Translations under genes and position numbers: made by a program
Part shown: piece by piece, positions 17,008 through 25,512 of the stretch
Layout: each line of letters begins with the position of its first letter
How positions within the stretch are numbered: the first letter of the stretch is position 1
Assembly (NCBI GenBank): GCA_947484275.1
Contig: CANKOY010000025.1
Span: forward strand, 1 to 48,273
Length of the DNA: 48,273 nucleotides
Source: Planctomycetota bacterium
Lineage (GTDB): Bacteria > Planctomycetota > UBA1135 > GCA-002686595
Direction: 5' to 3'
Notes under the pieces: generated by a model
What the model was told of the DNA's origin: nothing
Databases searched by the model: none
Seen by the model: the letters and a program-made list of their open reading frames with translations, nothing else

Positions 17008-18201
17008 GTGGAATACCGCGCACTGATCGTCGGCGGAGGGGTGATGGGCGCGCGGATCGCCTGGGCCATGGGCCGGCGAGTGCGCTCCACATCCGGTCGA
17101 ATCGCGTTGTTCGAGCGCCGGACCTTGGCCGCGGGCTCGTCTGGGCGCTCGGGCGCCGTGCTGCGCCAGCACTACTCCAGCCCGGTCGTGGCGGCCATGG
17201 CGCGCGACTCGCTGGGGGAGTACTCGACGCTGGAGGAGCACACCGGCCATTCGATCGGCTTCGTCAGGTCTGGTGTGCTGACGATTGCCGGCCCCCACGC
17301 GCCCGAGATGGTTGAGCGTGTGCGCGCGAACGTCGCAATGCAGCGATCGATCAAAATCGTCACCTCGCTCGTTGATGCGCGCGAAATGCGCGAGCTCGTG
17401 CCCGGCATCCTCGTGGACGACCGCGCGGTCGGCGCCTACGAGCCGGGAGCTGGATTTTGCGATCCGTTGCTGGCCGTGAACGCGTTTGCGGATCTGGCGC
17501 GCGAACAGGGCGTCGCGACGCACGTCGAGGTCGAGGTGAAACGCATCCTCATCGAGCGCGGACGCGCCGTGGGGATCGAGACCGACGCGGGCCCCGTCAG
17601 GGCGCAATGCGTCGTACTCGCCGCTGGGCCGTGGACACGGAAGCTCTTGGAGCCCCTTGGTTGCGATCTGCCCCTGCAAGTCGTGCGTCCTCGGCAGCAC
17701 TTTCTCCACAACCCGTCGCTGGGCGGGCCGCGATCGGCGGAACATCCCGTGCTGCTCGACCTGGAGCTTGGTTACTACACGCGCTGCGAGCCGAGCAAGT
17801 CGCGCACGCGCATCGGCGCCCTCGAACATGCCGGCGACGACGTGCTCGAGAATCCAGACGACATCGACGAGTCTGTGGATTTTGAGTTCACGCGCTGGGC
17901 CCGCGCGCGCCTGGAGCAGCGCTTGCCGCTGTATCGCGCGCGCGCCGATCGCCCGCCCCAGGCAGGGTGGTACACGCTGACGCCGGACTCGCAGCCGATC
18001 CTGGGAAGGCTCGCGGAAGTGGAGAGCCTTTTCATTGCCGCGGGGTTTAGCGGACACGGATTCAAACTTGCGCCCTCAGTGGGTGAGGGCCTGGCGCAGC
18101 TCGCGTTCGACGAGCCGCTGACGGCTTTCGACGCCGAGTTTTTTTCCGCTGAGCGTTTCCGCGGTGGCCACGGAGCGGATCCGAGCGCCTTCGGACTCTG
18201 A
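17008..18201 (+). CDS. FAD-dependent oxidoreductase (DAO / sarcosine oxidase beta type)
   Basis: About 397 residues. The N-terminal FAD-binding Rossmann motif is EYRALIVGGGVMGARIAWAM, then LFERRTLAAGSSGRSGAVLR. The C-terminus has the family ending AGFSGHGFKLAPSVGEGLAQ. Such enzymes oxidise secondary or alpha amino groups of small amino acids such as sarcosine, glycine or D-amino acids; the substrate here is unknown. The start is uncertain: GTG 17008 fits the family N-terminus and GTG 17002 is two codons longer; neither has a clear ribosome site. Convergent with fliN; a hairpin (18208-18222) lies between them. Confidence 0.85.
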   Translation: MEYRALIVGGGVMGARIAWAMGRRVRSTSGRIALFERRTLAAGSSGRSGAVLRQHYSSPVVAAMARDSLGEYSTLEEHTGHSIGFVRSGVLTIAGPHAPEMVERVRANVAMQRSIKIVTSLVDAREMRELVPGILVDDRAVGAYEPGAGFCDPLLAVNAFADLAREQGVATHVEVEVKRILIERGRAVGIETDAGPVRAQCVVLAAGPWTRKLLEPLGCDLPLQVVRPRQHFLHNPSLGGPRSAEHPVLLDLELGYYTRCEPSKSRTRIGALEHAGDDVLENPDDIDESVDFEFTRWARARLEQRLPLYRARADRPPQAGWYTLTPDSQPILGRLAEVESLFIAAGFSGHGFKLAPSVGEGLAQLAFDEPLTAFDAEFFSAERFRGGHGADPSAFGL

Positions 18202-18207
18202 ACTCTT

Positions 18208-18222
18208 GCGCAGCGGCTGCGC
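18208..18222. terminator. Hairpin between convergent genes
   Basis: GCGCAG-CGG-CTGCGC is a perfect 6-bp stem in the 32-bp gap between the oxidoreductase and fliN stop codons. No T-run follows on either strand, so termination strength is doubtful. Confidence 0.35.
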
Positions 18223-18233
18223 CGACGCACGCC

Positions 18234-18572
18234 CTACGCCGATTTCGAAACGGCAGTGATGCGCACGCCGTAGCTTTGATCGATGGTCACGATCTCTCCG
18301 CAGGCGACGATCTTTCCGTTGACCAGAATGTCCACGGGCTCGTGAGTTTCGCGATCCAGTTGGATCAACGACCCGGGCGCAAGCTGCACCAGGTCAGCGA
18401 GCGTCATGCGCGCGCGGCCCACCTCGACGGTGACGCGTACCGCCACATCGAGCAGTTGGGCCAGCCCCAACGGACTGCCCGCAGCCTGATCCGAGCCGAG
18501 CTCCGGCAGTTCGGTCCTTGAAACTTCCACCGGAGTCGCGTGGGTGGGGGTGCTTGTATCTGTGTCGCTCAT
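18234..18572 (-). CDS. fliN: Flagellar motor switch protein FliN
   Basis: A 112-residue C-ring protein. After a variable, Thr/Pro-rich 35-residue N-terminus, the SpoA domain is complete: LLDVAVRVTVEVGRARMTLA, LVQLAPGSLIQLDRETHEPV, DILVNGKIVACGEIVTIDQS. FliN forms the base of the C ring with FliM and docks the export ATPase complex via FliH. It is the last gene of the long minus-strand flagellar run, 8 bp after fliM. Confidence 0.95.
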   Translation of the reverse strand: MSDTDTSTPTHATPVEVSRTELPELGSDQAAGSPLGLAQLLDVAVRVTVEVGRARMTLADLVQLAPGSLIQLDRETHEPVDILVNGKIVACGEIVTIDQSYGVRITAVSKSA

Positions 18573-18580
18573 GGTGCTAC

Positions 18581-19522
18581 CTAGGACAGCCCCTCATCGG
18601 ACTTTCGGCCGCCCGAGTGAAGCCGCAGGGCCAGATGGCCCCCGTGGGAGCCCAAAAGCGCGTTGGCCCAGGGCCGATCCTCGGCCCAAACCTCCAGGGG
18701 CGTGCTGGTCTGGACGCCCAGCGGGATCACATCGCCCACCTGGAGCGCCAGGAGATCCGCGAGGAGCAAGTCCGCTGCGCCCAGTCGCGCCGAGACGGAC
18801 AACTGGACTTCGTCGAGGTGCCGGGGCAAAGCGGCGACCTTCACCGGGCCCGCGCGGTTCGCGTCCGCGTTGGCCATGGGCGGCGGCAGATACAGACGCA
18901 GCACGCTCGTTCCTGCGGGGATCTCGAGCTCGAGCAGGATCAAAAGCCGACGTGGGTCATAGCGATCACCGGCGTCGCGCGGGCTGCCGATGTCTTCCAT
19001 CAGGGTCGCCACGCGCAAGTTCTCGGCCGTGAAGCCGAGCACCGGCGCGAGCTGGGCGAGGAGCGTGTTTGCCACGCGCTTGAACAACATGCCTTCGACG
19101 GAGGTCAGCTTGCGCGGCTCGGAGCTTGACGCTTCCGGCGCACCCAGTGCAAGTTCGAGGGCGGCCACAGCGGCGACCGAATCCCAAACGACCCAACACG
19201 GTTGACCCGCCACGGAAAACGGCGCTACGGCCAGGGGCTGGCGCAGTTGACCGATGGCCAACTGAGCGTCGCTTTCGTCAACGTCCGAGAGACTGACGCG
19301 CGCGCGCGAGCGCAGTGTGTTCGACAACTCTCGCTCCAGTCCCGGCAGGACGCGCACCAAGAGCTCGCGCAATTCGCCACGCTGCTCGAGTGAGAGCCGT
19401 TGCGGACGCGCGAAATCACGCGGCGCTACAGAGGCACTTGCCGTCGCACCAGTCGGCCCTTGCTTGGGCGCGACCGCGGCGAGGATTGCCTGGAGTTCTT
19501 CGGGTTGCAGCGGGTTATTCAC
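18581..19522 (-). CDS. fliM: Flagellar motor switch protein FliM
   Basis: A 313-residue protein starting at GTG 19522. This start gives the FliM-like N-terminus NNPLQPEELQAILAAV (compare the CheY-binding LSQDEIDALL) and lies 13 bp after the fliL stop; the ATG at 19600 would overlap fliL deeply. A middle CheC-like domain (about 50-215) is followed by a C-terminal SpoA domain (VQLSVSARLGAADLLLADLL, ALQVGDVIPLG). The GGxG loop that usually contacts FliG appears replaced by LGAPEASS. FliM reads CheY-P and sets rotation direction. Confidence 0.9.
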   Translation of the reverse strand: MNNPLQPEELQAILAAVAPKQGPTGATASASVAPRDFARPQRLSLEQRGELRELLVRVLPGLERELSNTLRSRARVSLSDVDESDAQLAIGQLRQPLAVAPFSVAGQPCWVVWDSVAAVAALELALGAPEASSSEPRKLTSVEGMLFKRVANTLLAQLAPVLGFTAENLRVATLMEDIGSPRDAGDRYDPRRLLILLELEIPAGTSVLRLYLPPPMANADANRAGPVKVAALPRHLDEVQLSVSARLGAADLLLADLLALQVGDVIPLGVQTSTPLEVWAEDRPWANALLGSHGGHLALRLHSGGRKSDEGLS

Positions 19523-19535
19523 GGAGGGCGGTGTC

Positions 19536-20357
19536 CTATTGGACCAGCAAGGAATCTTTGAAGATGCGCCGCACGCGTCCGGGAACGCCAACGGGAACAT
19601 TGCCGCTGAAGCCGGCCTTGTAGTTCGTGCAGTTCAGGTAGACGTATTCGCCCGATTGGTTGATCACCTTGAGGTTGCGATCGAGGGTCGTGAAGGGGAT
19701 CGCGGATCCCGCGTCAAGGGCGATCGTTTTCGCCGCACCGTCAATTCGCAGGGCATGTTCGTGGAGCAGTCCGCGCATCGTCGAGAGCATGTGGTCCTCG
19801 CCCACGCGCAGGCCCGAGTCGTGATCGACGTGGTAGGGCGTCATCGACTTTCCGACGTAGACCGGGAACAGCACGGGATCAACGACCTCGCGGACCTCCT
19901 CGAGGAACAAGTCGATCCGCGCCGGATCGGTGATCTCCTCGGCAGTTTTCGTGCCCGCCGCGGTCAACAGCGCGTCCTTGAGCATCGCCAGGTACAACGG
20001 CTCTTCCGCCGCGCCGCTGCCGTCGCCCCCGCCGCCCAGTCGGCCTTGGACGTAGGCTTCGGAGTAGGCGTAGTACTCGGCCTGTAGCAGCATCGCCACA
20101 TAGCGCTTGCCACCGGCGCCCGCGAGATTCGCCTGGATTTGCTCCTTCGAGAGCTTGGCCACGAACGGACCTTCAAGGTGCGGGGCAGGCACGATCTTGG
20201 GCACGGCCATCAGCGATGTGGCGAAGCCCAAGGCGACGACGATCAGCACGCTGCCCGCGCCGATCATTATGCCTTTGCTCTTGGAGGGCACCGCCGCTGC
20301 AGGCGCAGCGCCTTCCTTGCCGTCTTTTGCGCCCTTGGGATCTTTCTTTTCAGCCAT
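19536..20357 (-). CDS. fliL: FliL-like basal-body-associated membrane protein, enlarged
   Basis: A 273-residue protein with a Lys/Ala-rich cytoplasmic N-terminus (1-28), one membrane helix (about 29-50: GIMIGAGSVLIVVALGFATS) and a periplasmic domain. FliL proteins ring the stator and support torque; most are about 150-180 residues, so this one carries about 100 extra periplasmic residues. Identification rests on topology, a FliL-like segment after the helix, and position between motB and fliM. The C-terminal part (about 190-273) is unlike FliL as I know it. Confidence 0.65.
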   Translation of the reverse strand: MAEKKDPKGAKDGKEGAAPAAAVPSKSKGIMIGAGSVLIVVALGFATSLMAVPKIVPAPHLEGPFVAKLSKEQIQANLAGAGGKRYVAMLLQAEYYAYSEAYVQGRLGGGGDGSGAAEEPLYLAMLKDALLTAAGTKTAEEITDPARIDLFLEEVREVVDPVLFPVYVGKSMTPYHVDHDSGLRVGEDHMLSTMRGLLHEHALRIDGAAKTIALDAGSAIPFTTLDRNLKVINQSGEYVYLNCTNYKAGFSGNVPVGVPGRVRRIFKDSLLVQ

Positions 20358-20375
20358 GGTGATTTCGTGGGGGTC

Positions 20376-21269
20376 CTAGGTGTCACGTCTGGGCTCGACA
20401 AGACGAGCGTCGACACAACGGTGTTCGGTGGGAGTCGACGTGTCCTCGACAGCCCATGCGCGAGCTTCGAGGCGTTGCGGCACGAAGCCGTGCCGATCGA
20501 CGAGGTAGCGTTTCACGGATTGCGAGCGCGCCACGGCAAGCCAGGCGTCTGAATTTCTGTGGCGTGCGCCAGCGTCAAGCGCGTGGCCCTCGAGCAGCAA
20601 AAGCTGTCCGTAGCCGGGCCGCAGCGTTTCCGCCAGTGCATCGAGATAGGTCTTCGCGGACGCGGTGAGTTCCGCGGAATCGTCGGCAAAGCGCGCGATC
20701 AGCGGCTGGCGCATCTCGATGAAGGGCCTGAGCGAGCTCTTCAGCAGTTGCTCGATCTCCTGCGTGTTGCGCACCTCGAGGCGCCCGTCCTGAAAATCGT
20801 CATCCGACAGCGCCTCCATTCCGAAGCGCTCGCGGTACATGTTGACGCGCTGCAGTTGCCTCTCGCCGGTCAGAGCACCGTCCATGCCACCAGATTCCAG
20901 TGCAACGACGAAGGGCCCCAGTCCTGCGGCGGTCAGACCCGCGTCCTGAGTCGGCGCCATCGTCACCAGGATGATGAAGAAGCACAGGAACAGGGTCATC
21001 ATGTCGCCGAACGAGATCAGCCACGGCGGGGGACCGTGGTGGGGGTGATCATCGTGGGGCTTGTGTCGCTTGTGGCCGCCGTGAGCGCCGCCGTGGCCGC
21101 CACCGTGCCCCGCGCCGTTGCCGTGGGCTGCGTCGGGCGCCGCGGCATGTGCCGCGTCGGCAGCCTCGCCGGGCTTGTGCGCGTTCGACGCGGACCCGTG
21201 GCCTGCCGCGTCGGTCGCGGTCGCGCCGTGGGTGTCGGCATGCGGAGAAGCTTGGGCGCTGGTGCTCAT
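20376..21269 (-). CDS. Second MotB-like stator protein with His-rich tail
   Basis: A 297-residue protein. Residues 1-82 are hydrophilic with 15 His and many Gly/Ala, and would face the cytoplasm. The membrane helix PWLISFGDMMTLFLCFFIIL follows, with Asp89 at the proton-carrying position of MotB. Residues about 175-290 resemble an OmpA-like peptidoglycan-binding domain, but key motifs are changed: GHTD is GHAL, and the final RRVEI-type motif is EHRCVDARL. It lies 13 bp after a canonical motB and shares one upstream motA. The role may be a heteromeric stator subunit or a regulator. The His-rich tail could bind metal ions. Confidence 0.8.
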   Translation of the reverse strand: MSTSAQASPHADTHGATATDAAGHGSASNAHKPGEAADAAHAAAPDAAHGNGAGHGGGHGGAHGGHKRHKPHDDHPHHGPPPWLISFGDMMTLFLCFFIILVTMAPTQDAGLTAAGLGPFVVALESGGMDGALTGERQLQRVNMYRERFGMEALSDDDFQDGRLEVRNTQEIEQLLKSSLRPFIEMRQPLIARFADDSAELTASAKTYLDALAETLRPGYGQLLLLEGHALDAGARHRNSDAWLAVARSQSVKRYLVDRHGFVPQRLEARAWAVEDTSTPTEHRCVDARLVEPRRDT

Positions 21270-21282
21270 GGCGACACGCGTT

Positions 21283-21990
21283 TCAGCGTCCTCCGCCGAA
21301 GTTGGCCGAGCTGTCGCGGGCTGCGATGGAAATCAGGCGCACTTCCACGCGCCGATTCCAAATGCGGTCCACAGCGGTGTCGTTCTTGCGCCGCGGGCGT
21401 TCGCCGCCTCGGCCGGCGATTTGCAGCAGATGGGCCGGGACGCGACCGGATTCCACAAGCACGCGTGCTGCGGCCACGGCGCGCGCCGCGCTCAAGGCCT
21501 CGGGATCGGGGTAGTCCCGCGTCGGCTTGAAACGATCGTCCGTGTGTCCTTCTACGACGATCAAGTGAGTGTACGTCTGTACGGCTTTGCCGACCTTGAC
21601 GAGCATCGCGTTCAACGCGGGCGTCAACTCAGCCGAACCGGGCGCGAAGGAACAGTCCTCGCCGAATTGAATCGCGAGCCCGTCAAGTTCGGGAGAGAGG
21701 GCGAGCGCGTCCTTCAATCCGCCCTGACTGCGCTCGGCATCCAGCGCATTCGCGATCGTCGAGACCACCGGCAGGGGCGGCGCACTGCCCGCCGGGTAGC
21801 CGGTCAGGTTGGGGAACACGCCGCCGCGACCCTTGAGGATTCCGACGCCCGCACTCTTGATGTCGCCGTTCGATGACGTCGAGAACGTCATCATCATCAG
21901 GAAGAACGTCACGAGCAGGGAAATCATGTCGCAGTAGCTGACCAGCCAGCCCTCTCCGCCTCCCGGTTCCTCAGCGTGCTTCTTGGCCAC
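21283..21990 (-). CDS. motB: Stator protein MotB
   Basis: A 235-residue canonical MotB. A short cytoplasmic N-terminus is followed by the membrane helix WLVSYCDMISLLVTFFLMMM with the essential Asp21. The C-terminal OmpA-like domain is intact: LIVVEGHTDDRF, the DPEALSAARAVAAARVL helix and NRRVEVRL. It anchors the stator to peptidoglycan and, with MotA, conducts the ions that drive rotation; proton or sodium use cannot be told from sequence by eye. It starts six bases after motA. Confidence 0.93.
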   Translation of the reverse strand: MAKKHAEEPGGGEGWLVSYCDMISLLVTFFLMMMTFSTSSNGDIKSAGVGILKGRGGVFPNLTGYPAGSAPPLPVVSTIANALDAERSQGGLKDALALSPELDGLAIQFGEDCSFAPGSAELTPALNAMLVKVGKAVQTYTHLIVVEGHTDDRFKPTRDYPDPEALSAARAVAAARVLVESGRVPAHLLQIAGRGGERPRRKNDTAVDRIWNRRVEVRLISIAARDSSANFGGGR

Positions 21991-21996
21991 GGCGTC

Positions 21997-22770
21997 TCAG
22001 CTCTTCACGGAGTCGCGCATGGAGGGTGCGACGAATCCCTTGAGCTTCTCCTTGATCAACTGGGGCTTCTCACCGGATTGAATGGCGATGATTCCGGCGA
22101 TCATCAATTCGCGCAGCAAGTACTCCTGCTTAGCGCGCACGTCGAGCTTGCCGGCCATGGGCATGAACAACATGTTGGCCGCGAAGGCGCCGTAGAACGT
22201 TCCCACGAGCGCACCGGCCATGCCGGCACCGATTTTCGACGGGTCCGACAGGTTGGAGAGCATCTGCACCAGGCCGATCAGCGTCTCGACCATTCCGAAG
22301 GCCGGAGCGAAGGTGCCGAATTGCTCCAGCATCTTCTTGCCGTTCGCGTGTCGCTGCTTTTCGACCTCGGCGTCGACCTCGAGAATTTCTCGCACCGTAT
22401 CCGCGGAGAAGCCGTCGATGACGAGTTGAATACCCTTGGCGAAGAACTTGTCGTCAACCTCGCGCAGCTTCGATTCCAGGGCGAGCAGACCTTCCTTTCG
22501 CGCCAGGTTCGTGTACTCGATGATCCGATCGATTTCCTTCGTCGGCGACGGGATCGGATAGAGGAATGCTCGCAACATGACCTTGGCGAGCATCTTCACG
22601 TCCTCGATGCGGAAGTGAATCATCACCGCCGCGAGGCTGCCGCCGAACACGACCATGAACGCCGGCACGTGGACGAACAGCGTCAGGCCGGGGAGTCCGC
22701 CAACGTGCGCCATGGACCAAACGATCAGTCCAAGTCCGAGCACGAAGCCGAGGATGGTCGAGATGTCCAT
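21997..22770 (-). CDS. motA: Stator protein MotA
   Basis: A 257-residue inner-membrane protein with four membrane segments: about 3-22, 30-50, 150-172 and 182-202. The cytoplasmic loop has the conserved LARKEGLLALES, and the third helix has GTFAPAFGMVETLIGLVQML with the conserved prolines. Five MotA surround two MotB in known stators. The gene is preceded by a 113-bp gap rich in hairpins, the longest spacer inside this operon. Confidence 0.95.
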   Translation of the reverse strand: MDISTILGFVLGLGLIVWSMAHVGGLPGLTLFVHVPAFMVVFGGSLAAVMIHFRIEDVKMLAKVMLRAFLYPIPSPTKEIDRIIEYTNLARKEGLLALESKLREVDDKFFAKGIQLVIDGFSADTVREILEVDAEVEKQRHANGKKMLEQFGTFAPAFGMVETLIGLVQMLSNLSDPSKIGAGMAGALVGTFYGAFAANMLFMPMAGKLDVRAKQEYLLRELMIAGIIAIQSGEKPQLIKEKLKGFVAPSMRDSVKS

Positions 22771-22883
22771 GGGGTGGAGCGGAGTACGCGGGGTCCTGCG
22801 CGCGGACTAGGGGTGTCCGCGCTCGTCGAACTATCGACCTGGAAGCGGAGGCCGCTGTAGCGGGCCTTCCCAGCTTCGACCCC
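22771..22883. other. Hairpin-rich spacer between motE-like gene and motA
   Basis: Holds a perfect 8-bp stem GCGCGGAC / GTCCGCGC (22800-22807 and 22815-22822, loop TAGGGGT) and a tighter hairpin around GGCCGCTGTAGCGGGCC (22850-22866). No T-run follows on the minus strand, so they look like RNA processing or stability elements rather than full terminators. No sigma-54-type GG-N10-GC site was seen. Confidence 0.4.
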
Positions 22884-23705
22884 TCAGGGCACCGTCTGGG
22901 CAGCCCGGGCGTAGGCTTCGGCGCATTCGCGCCAGCGGGCCGTCGGTAGGGCATCGAGCAGCTCCTTGGCCCTGGCCGGCTGGAGCTTCACCAGGATCTG
23001 GGCCGTCTCGTCCGGCGTGAAGCCCGCGAGGCGCGTCACCAGCACCTCGACCTCACCTTCGCTGAAGAATGCCGACAGTGCGCCGGCTGGCGTCTTGTTC
23101 GCGGCCGCGCCGCCGTTCGTCGTCTGGTCGCGGTTCAACTCCGCCTCGCGAGCCTTGGCCTCGCGCTCGCGCAGGTCAAGTTGCTTGGCGAACTCGTCTA
23201 GCGTGCGACGGCGTTCGTCGAGCGACGTCAGGCGATCGCTGATCAGATCTTCGCGTCGATCGAGTTCCTCGCCTCGTTGATCGACCTCGCGAATCTTCGT
23301 CCGCAGGCTGTCGCCGAGGGTGCGCAGCTCCTCCTGCGAGTAGAGTCCGTCGGCGCCGATCATTTCGAACATGCCAGCGCGCGCCTCGCGCTGGCGTACG
23401 GTCGGGGTCGCGGGAGTCTTCTGGGCAGTAGCGTGGGCATCCTCCGGTGCATGGTCGTCCCCGACGGGAGCATCCGGCGTGATCGCTGCGGACGGTGTCG
23501 CGGGCTTCTTCTGCTCATCGACCGGCGGAGGGGCTTCAGTGGTTTCCTTGGGGTGCTCCGCGTCTTGCGTCTCAGGGAACATCCCGCCGACAAGCGGCAG
23601 CGAGTGCATCGGAACACCGTTGAGCTTGGCGAAGCCCAGGAACGACACGCCCAACAGCGCCGTTGCGCCCAAGGCCGACACCGAAAGAATCGTAATCTTG
23701 TTCAT
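22884..23705 (-). CDS. MotE/FlbB-like flagellar membrane protein (MgtE N-terminal-like domain)
   Basis: A 273-residue protein with one N-terminal membrane helix (about 4-26), a Pro/Glu-rich linker (45-110), a long charged coiled coil (about 125-200: REVDQRGEELDRREDLISDR and on), and a C-terminal helical domain (EGEVEVLVTRLAGFTPDETA, QILVKLQPARAKELLDAL) like the MgtE N-terminal fold. This architecture matches MotE/FlbB-type proteins, which sit at the motor periphery and help assemble stators. It overlaps fliJ and precedes motA, which fits that role. Confidence 0.75.
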   Translation of the reverse strand: MNKITILSVSALGATALLGVSFLGFAKLNGVPMHSLPLVGGMFPETQDAEHPKETTEAPPPVDEQKKPATPSAAITPDAPVGDDHAPEDAHATAQKTPATPTVRQREARAGMFEMIGADGLYSQEELRTLGDSLRTKIREVDQRGEELDRREDLISDRLTSLDERRRTLDEFAKQLDLREREAKAREAELNRDQTTNGGAAANKTPAGALSAFFSEGEVEVLVTRLAGFTPDETAQILVKLQPARAKELLDALPTARWRECAEAYARAAQTVP

Positions 23706-24193
23706 GATTTCTCCGACAATTCGCGCGCTGCGCGCTGTTCAAGTGCTTCGGTGATCGACGTGCGCCGCGGGTTGGCGCGTTCATCGAGTTCCCGGTTGGC
23801 CTGTGCCTCGGTTTCCAGTCGCCAGTCTTCCCTGGCATGTGTTCTCAGTGTTTCGAGACCGCGCACGCTCACGCGGCGTTCGGTCAAGAGCAGGCGCAGG
23901 CGCTCGGCTTCGCGCCGGGCCCGACTCGCTTGAATCGTCTTTTGCACCCATTGCTCGCGCAGGCGGTCTACGCTCCCCTGCACGACGAGGACATCGGCAG
24001 GAACCATCGACGCCCTGGATTGCATCTGCGCCAGGCTGGCACGGGCGCCCTCCACGGCTGTCAGCGCGGCGGCAGCGGTCGCCTCGGCCCCCAAGGCGTT
24101 GCGCTCGGCCACGAGCCAATCGGCGCGGGCCACGGTTTCCTCTACTCGGCGCACCCCAAGTAGGCGATCGAGTCGAAAGCGAAAGCGGCTCAT
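23702..24193 (-). CDS. fliJ: Flagellar export protein FliJ
   Basis: A 163-residue, nearly continuous coiled-coil protein beginning MSRFRFRLDRLLGVRRVEE, the typical FliJ opening (F.F.L..LL..R...E). FliJ forms the stalk in the FliI hexamer and links the ATPase to the export gate and chaperones. Its ATG overlaps the fliI stop and its stop overlaps the motE-like start (ATGA), implying coupled translation. Confidence 0.85.
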   Translation of the reverse strand: MSRFRFRLDRLLGVRRVEETVARADWLVAERNALGAEATAAAALTAVEGARASLAQMQSRASMVPADVLVVQGSVDRLREQWVQKTIQASRARREAERLRLLLTERRVSVRGLETLRTHAREDWRLETEAQANRELDERANPRRTSITEALEQRAARELSEKS

Positions 24194-25512
24194 GTCTTGC
24201 TCCCCGCGCGCGCGGCGATCATGGCCAACAGTGCCTGGGTGTGCTCCAGCGCAGTGAGCTCGTCAACGGGCTGACGCAGGAACGCATCGATGGCCGGCAT
24301 CAGTGCCAGCGCCTCGTCGAGGCGCGGATTGGCGCCGCTCTTGTAGGCGCCGATTTCCACCAGGTCGCGTCCCTCGCGGTGCACGGCGAGCAGTTCGCGC
24401 AACTTGCGCGCGCCCGCGCGGTGCGGTTCCGTGGAGACCGTTTGCATCAAGCGCGACAGGCTCGAGAGCACGTCGATCGCCGGATAGTGTCCGCGGCTGG
24501 CCAGCTCGCGCGTCAAGTACACGTGTCCGTCGAGCAGACCGCGCAGGGTGTCCGAAACCGGATCGTTCGGATCGTCTTGATCGAGCAGCACGGTCAGGAT
24601 CCCGGTGATCGAGCCCTTGTCCGTGCGCCCCATGCGCTCGACGAGTTTCGGCACGGTGGCGAAGAAGCTGGGCGGATAACCGCGCACCGTGGGCGGTTCG
24701 CCCGCAGCCAGTCCGATCTCGCGCGATGCCGCAGCGAAGCGCGTCACCGAGTCCATGACCAGCAGCACGTTGCGGCCGCGGTCGCGCTGGGCTTCGGCGA
24801 TGGTCACGGCGACAAACGGAGCGAGGAAGCGTTCGATGGGCGGGCGATCTGATGTGGCGACCACAACCACCGACTTGCTGCGCGTTTTTCCGTCGAGGAC
24901 TTCATCGACGAAGCCCTTGACCTCGCGCCCGCGCTCGCCCACCAGGGCCACCACGATCACGTCCGCGTCTGTGCCGCGGGCAATTTGCGCCAGGAGCGAA
25001 GATTTGCCCACGCCAGATCCGGCGAAAATGCCGAGGCGCTGACCGCGGCCCAAAAGGCACGTCCCGTCGATGGCGCGCACGCCAGTGGACAGAGGTTCGT
25101 CGATCGTCGGCCGCGACATGGGATCGGGCGCGGCGGAGCGCACCGGCCGCATTTCGCGGGTCTGAATCGGGCCGAGGCCATCAAGAGCTTCGCCGAATCC
25201 ATCGACCACTCGGCCGAACAGATCGTCGCCGACCGGCACCGAGAAGTGACGTCCAAGTGCGACGACGGTTTGCTTTGGCGCGATGCCCGAGAGATCGCCG
25301 TGGGGCATGAGCAGCGTGCTCTGGCCGCGAAAGCCGATGACCTCCGCCAGGACGCTGTCACCGCTGCTGCGCTCGATGCGGCACATCTCGCCAATGGCCG
25401 CGGGGGCGCCCACGGCTTCGACCATGACGCCGGAAACTTGATCGACGCGACCGCGCCAGAAGGGGCGGGCACCGTCGCGAATGGACTTGTTGGCGCGCTG
25501 CATGTCGATCAC
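24190..25512 (-). CDS. fliI: Flagellum-specific ATP synthase FliI
   Basis: A 440-residue export ATPase homologous to F1-beta. Walker A is GSGVGKSS (165-172), Walker B LLVMDSVTRFA (near 250), followed by the PSFFATVPKLVERMGR and GHYPAIDVLSSLSR segments diagnostic of FliI/type III ATPases. It powers unfolding and delivery of export substrates with FliH and FliJ, which flank it. It starts in an ATGA overlap with the fliH stop. Confidence 0.97.
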   Translation of the reverse strand: MIDMQRANKSIRDGARPFWRGRVDQVSGVMVEAVGAPAAIGEMCRIERSSGDSVLAEVIGFRGQSTLLMPHGDLSGIAPKQTVVALGRHFSVPVGDDLFGRVVDGFGEALDGLGPIQTREMRPVRSAAPDPMSRPTIDEPLSTGVRAIDGTCLLGRGQRLGIFAGSGVGKSSLLAQIARGTDADVIVVALVGERGREVKGFVDEVLDGKTRSKSVVVVATSDRPPIERFLAPFVAVTIAEAQRDRGRNVLLVMDSVTRFAAASREIGLAAGEPPTVRGYPPSFFATVPKLVERMGRTDKGSITGILTVLLDQDDPNDPVSDTLRGLLDGHVYLTRELASRGHYPAIDVLSSLSRLMQTVSTEPHRAGARKLRELLAVHREGRDLVEIGAYKSGANPRLDEALALMPAIDAFLRQPVDELTALEHTQALLAMIAARAGSKT

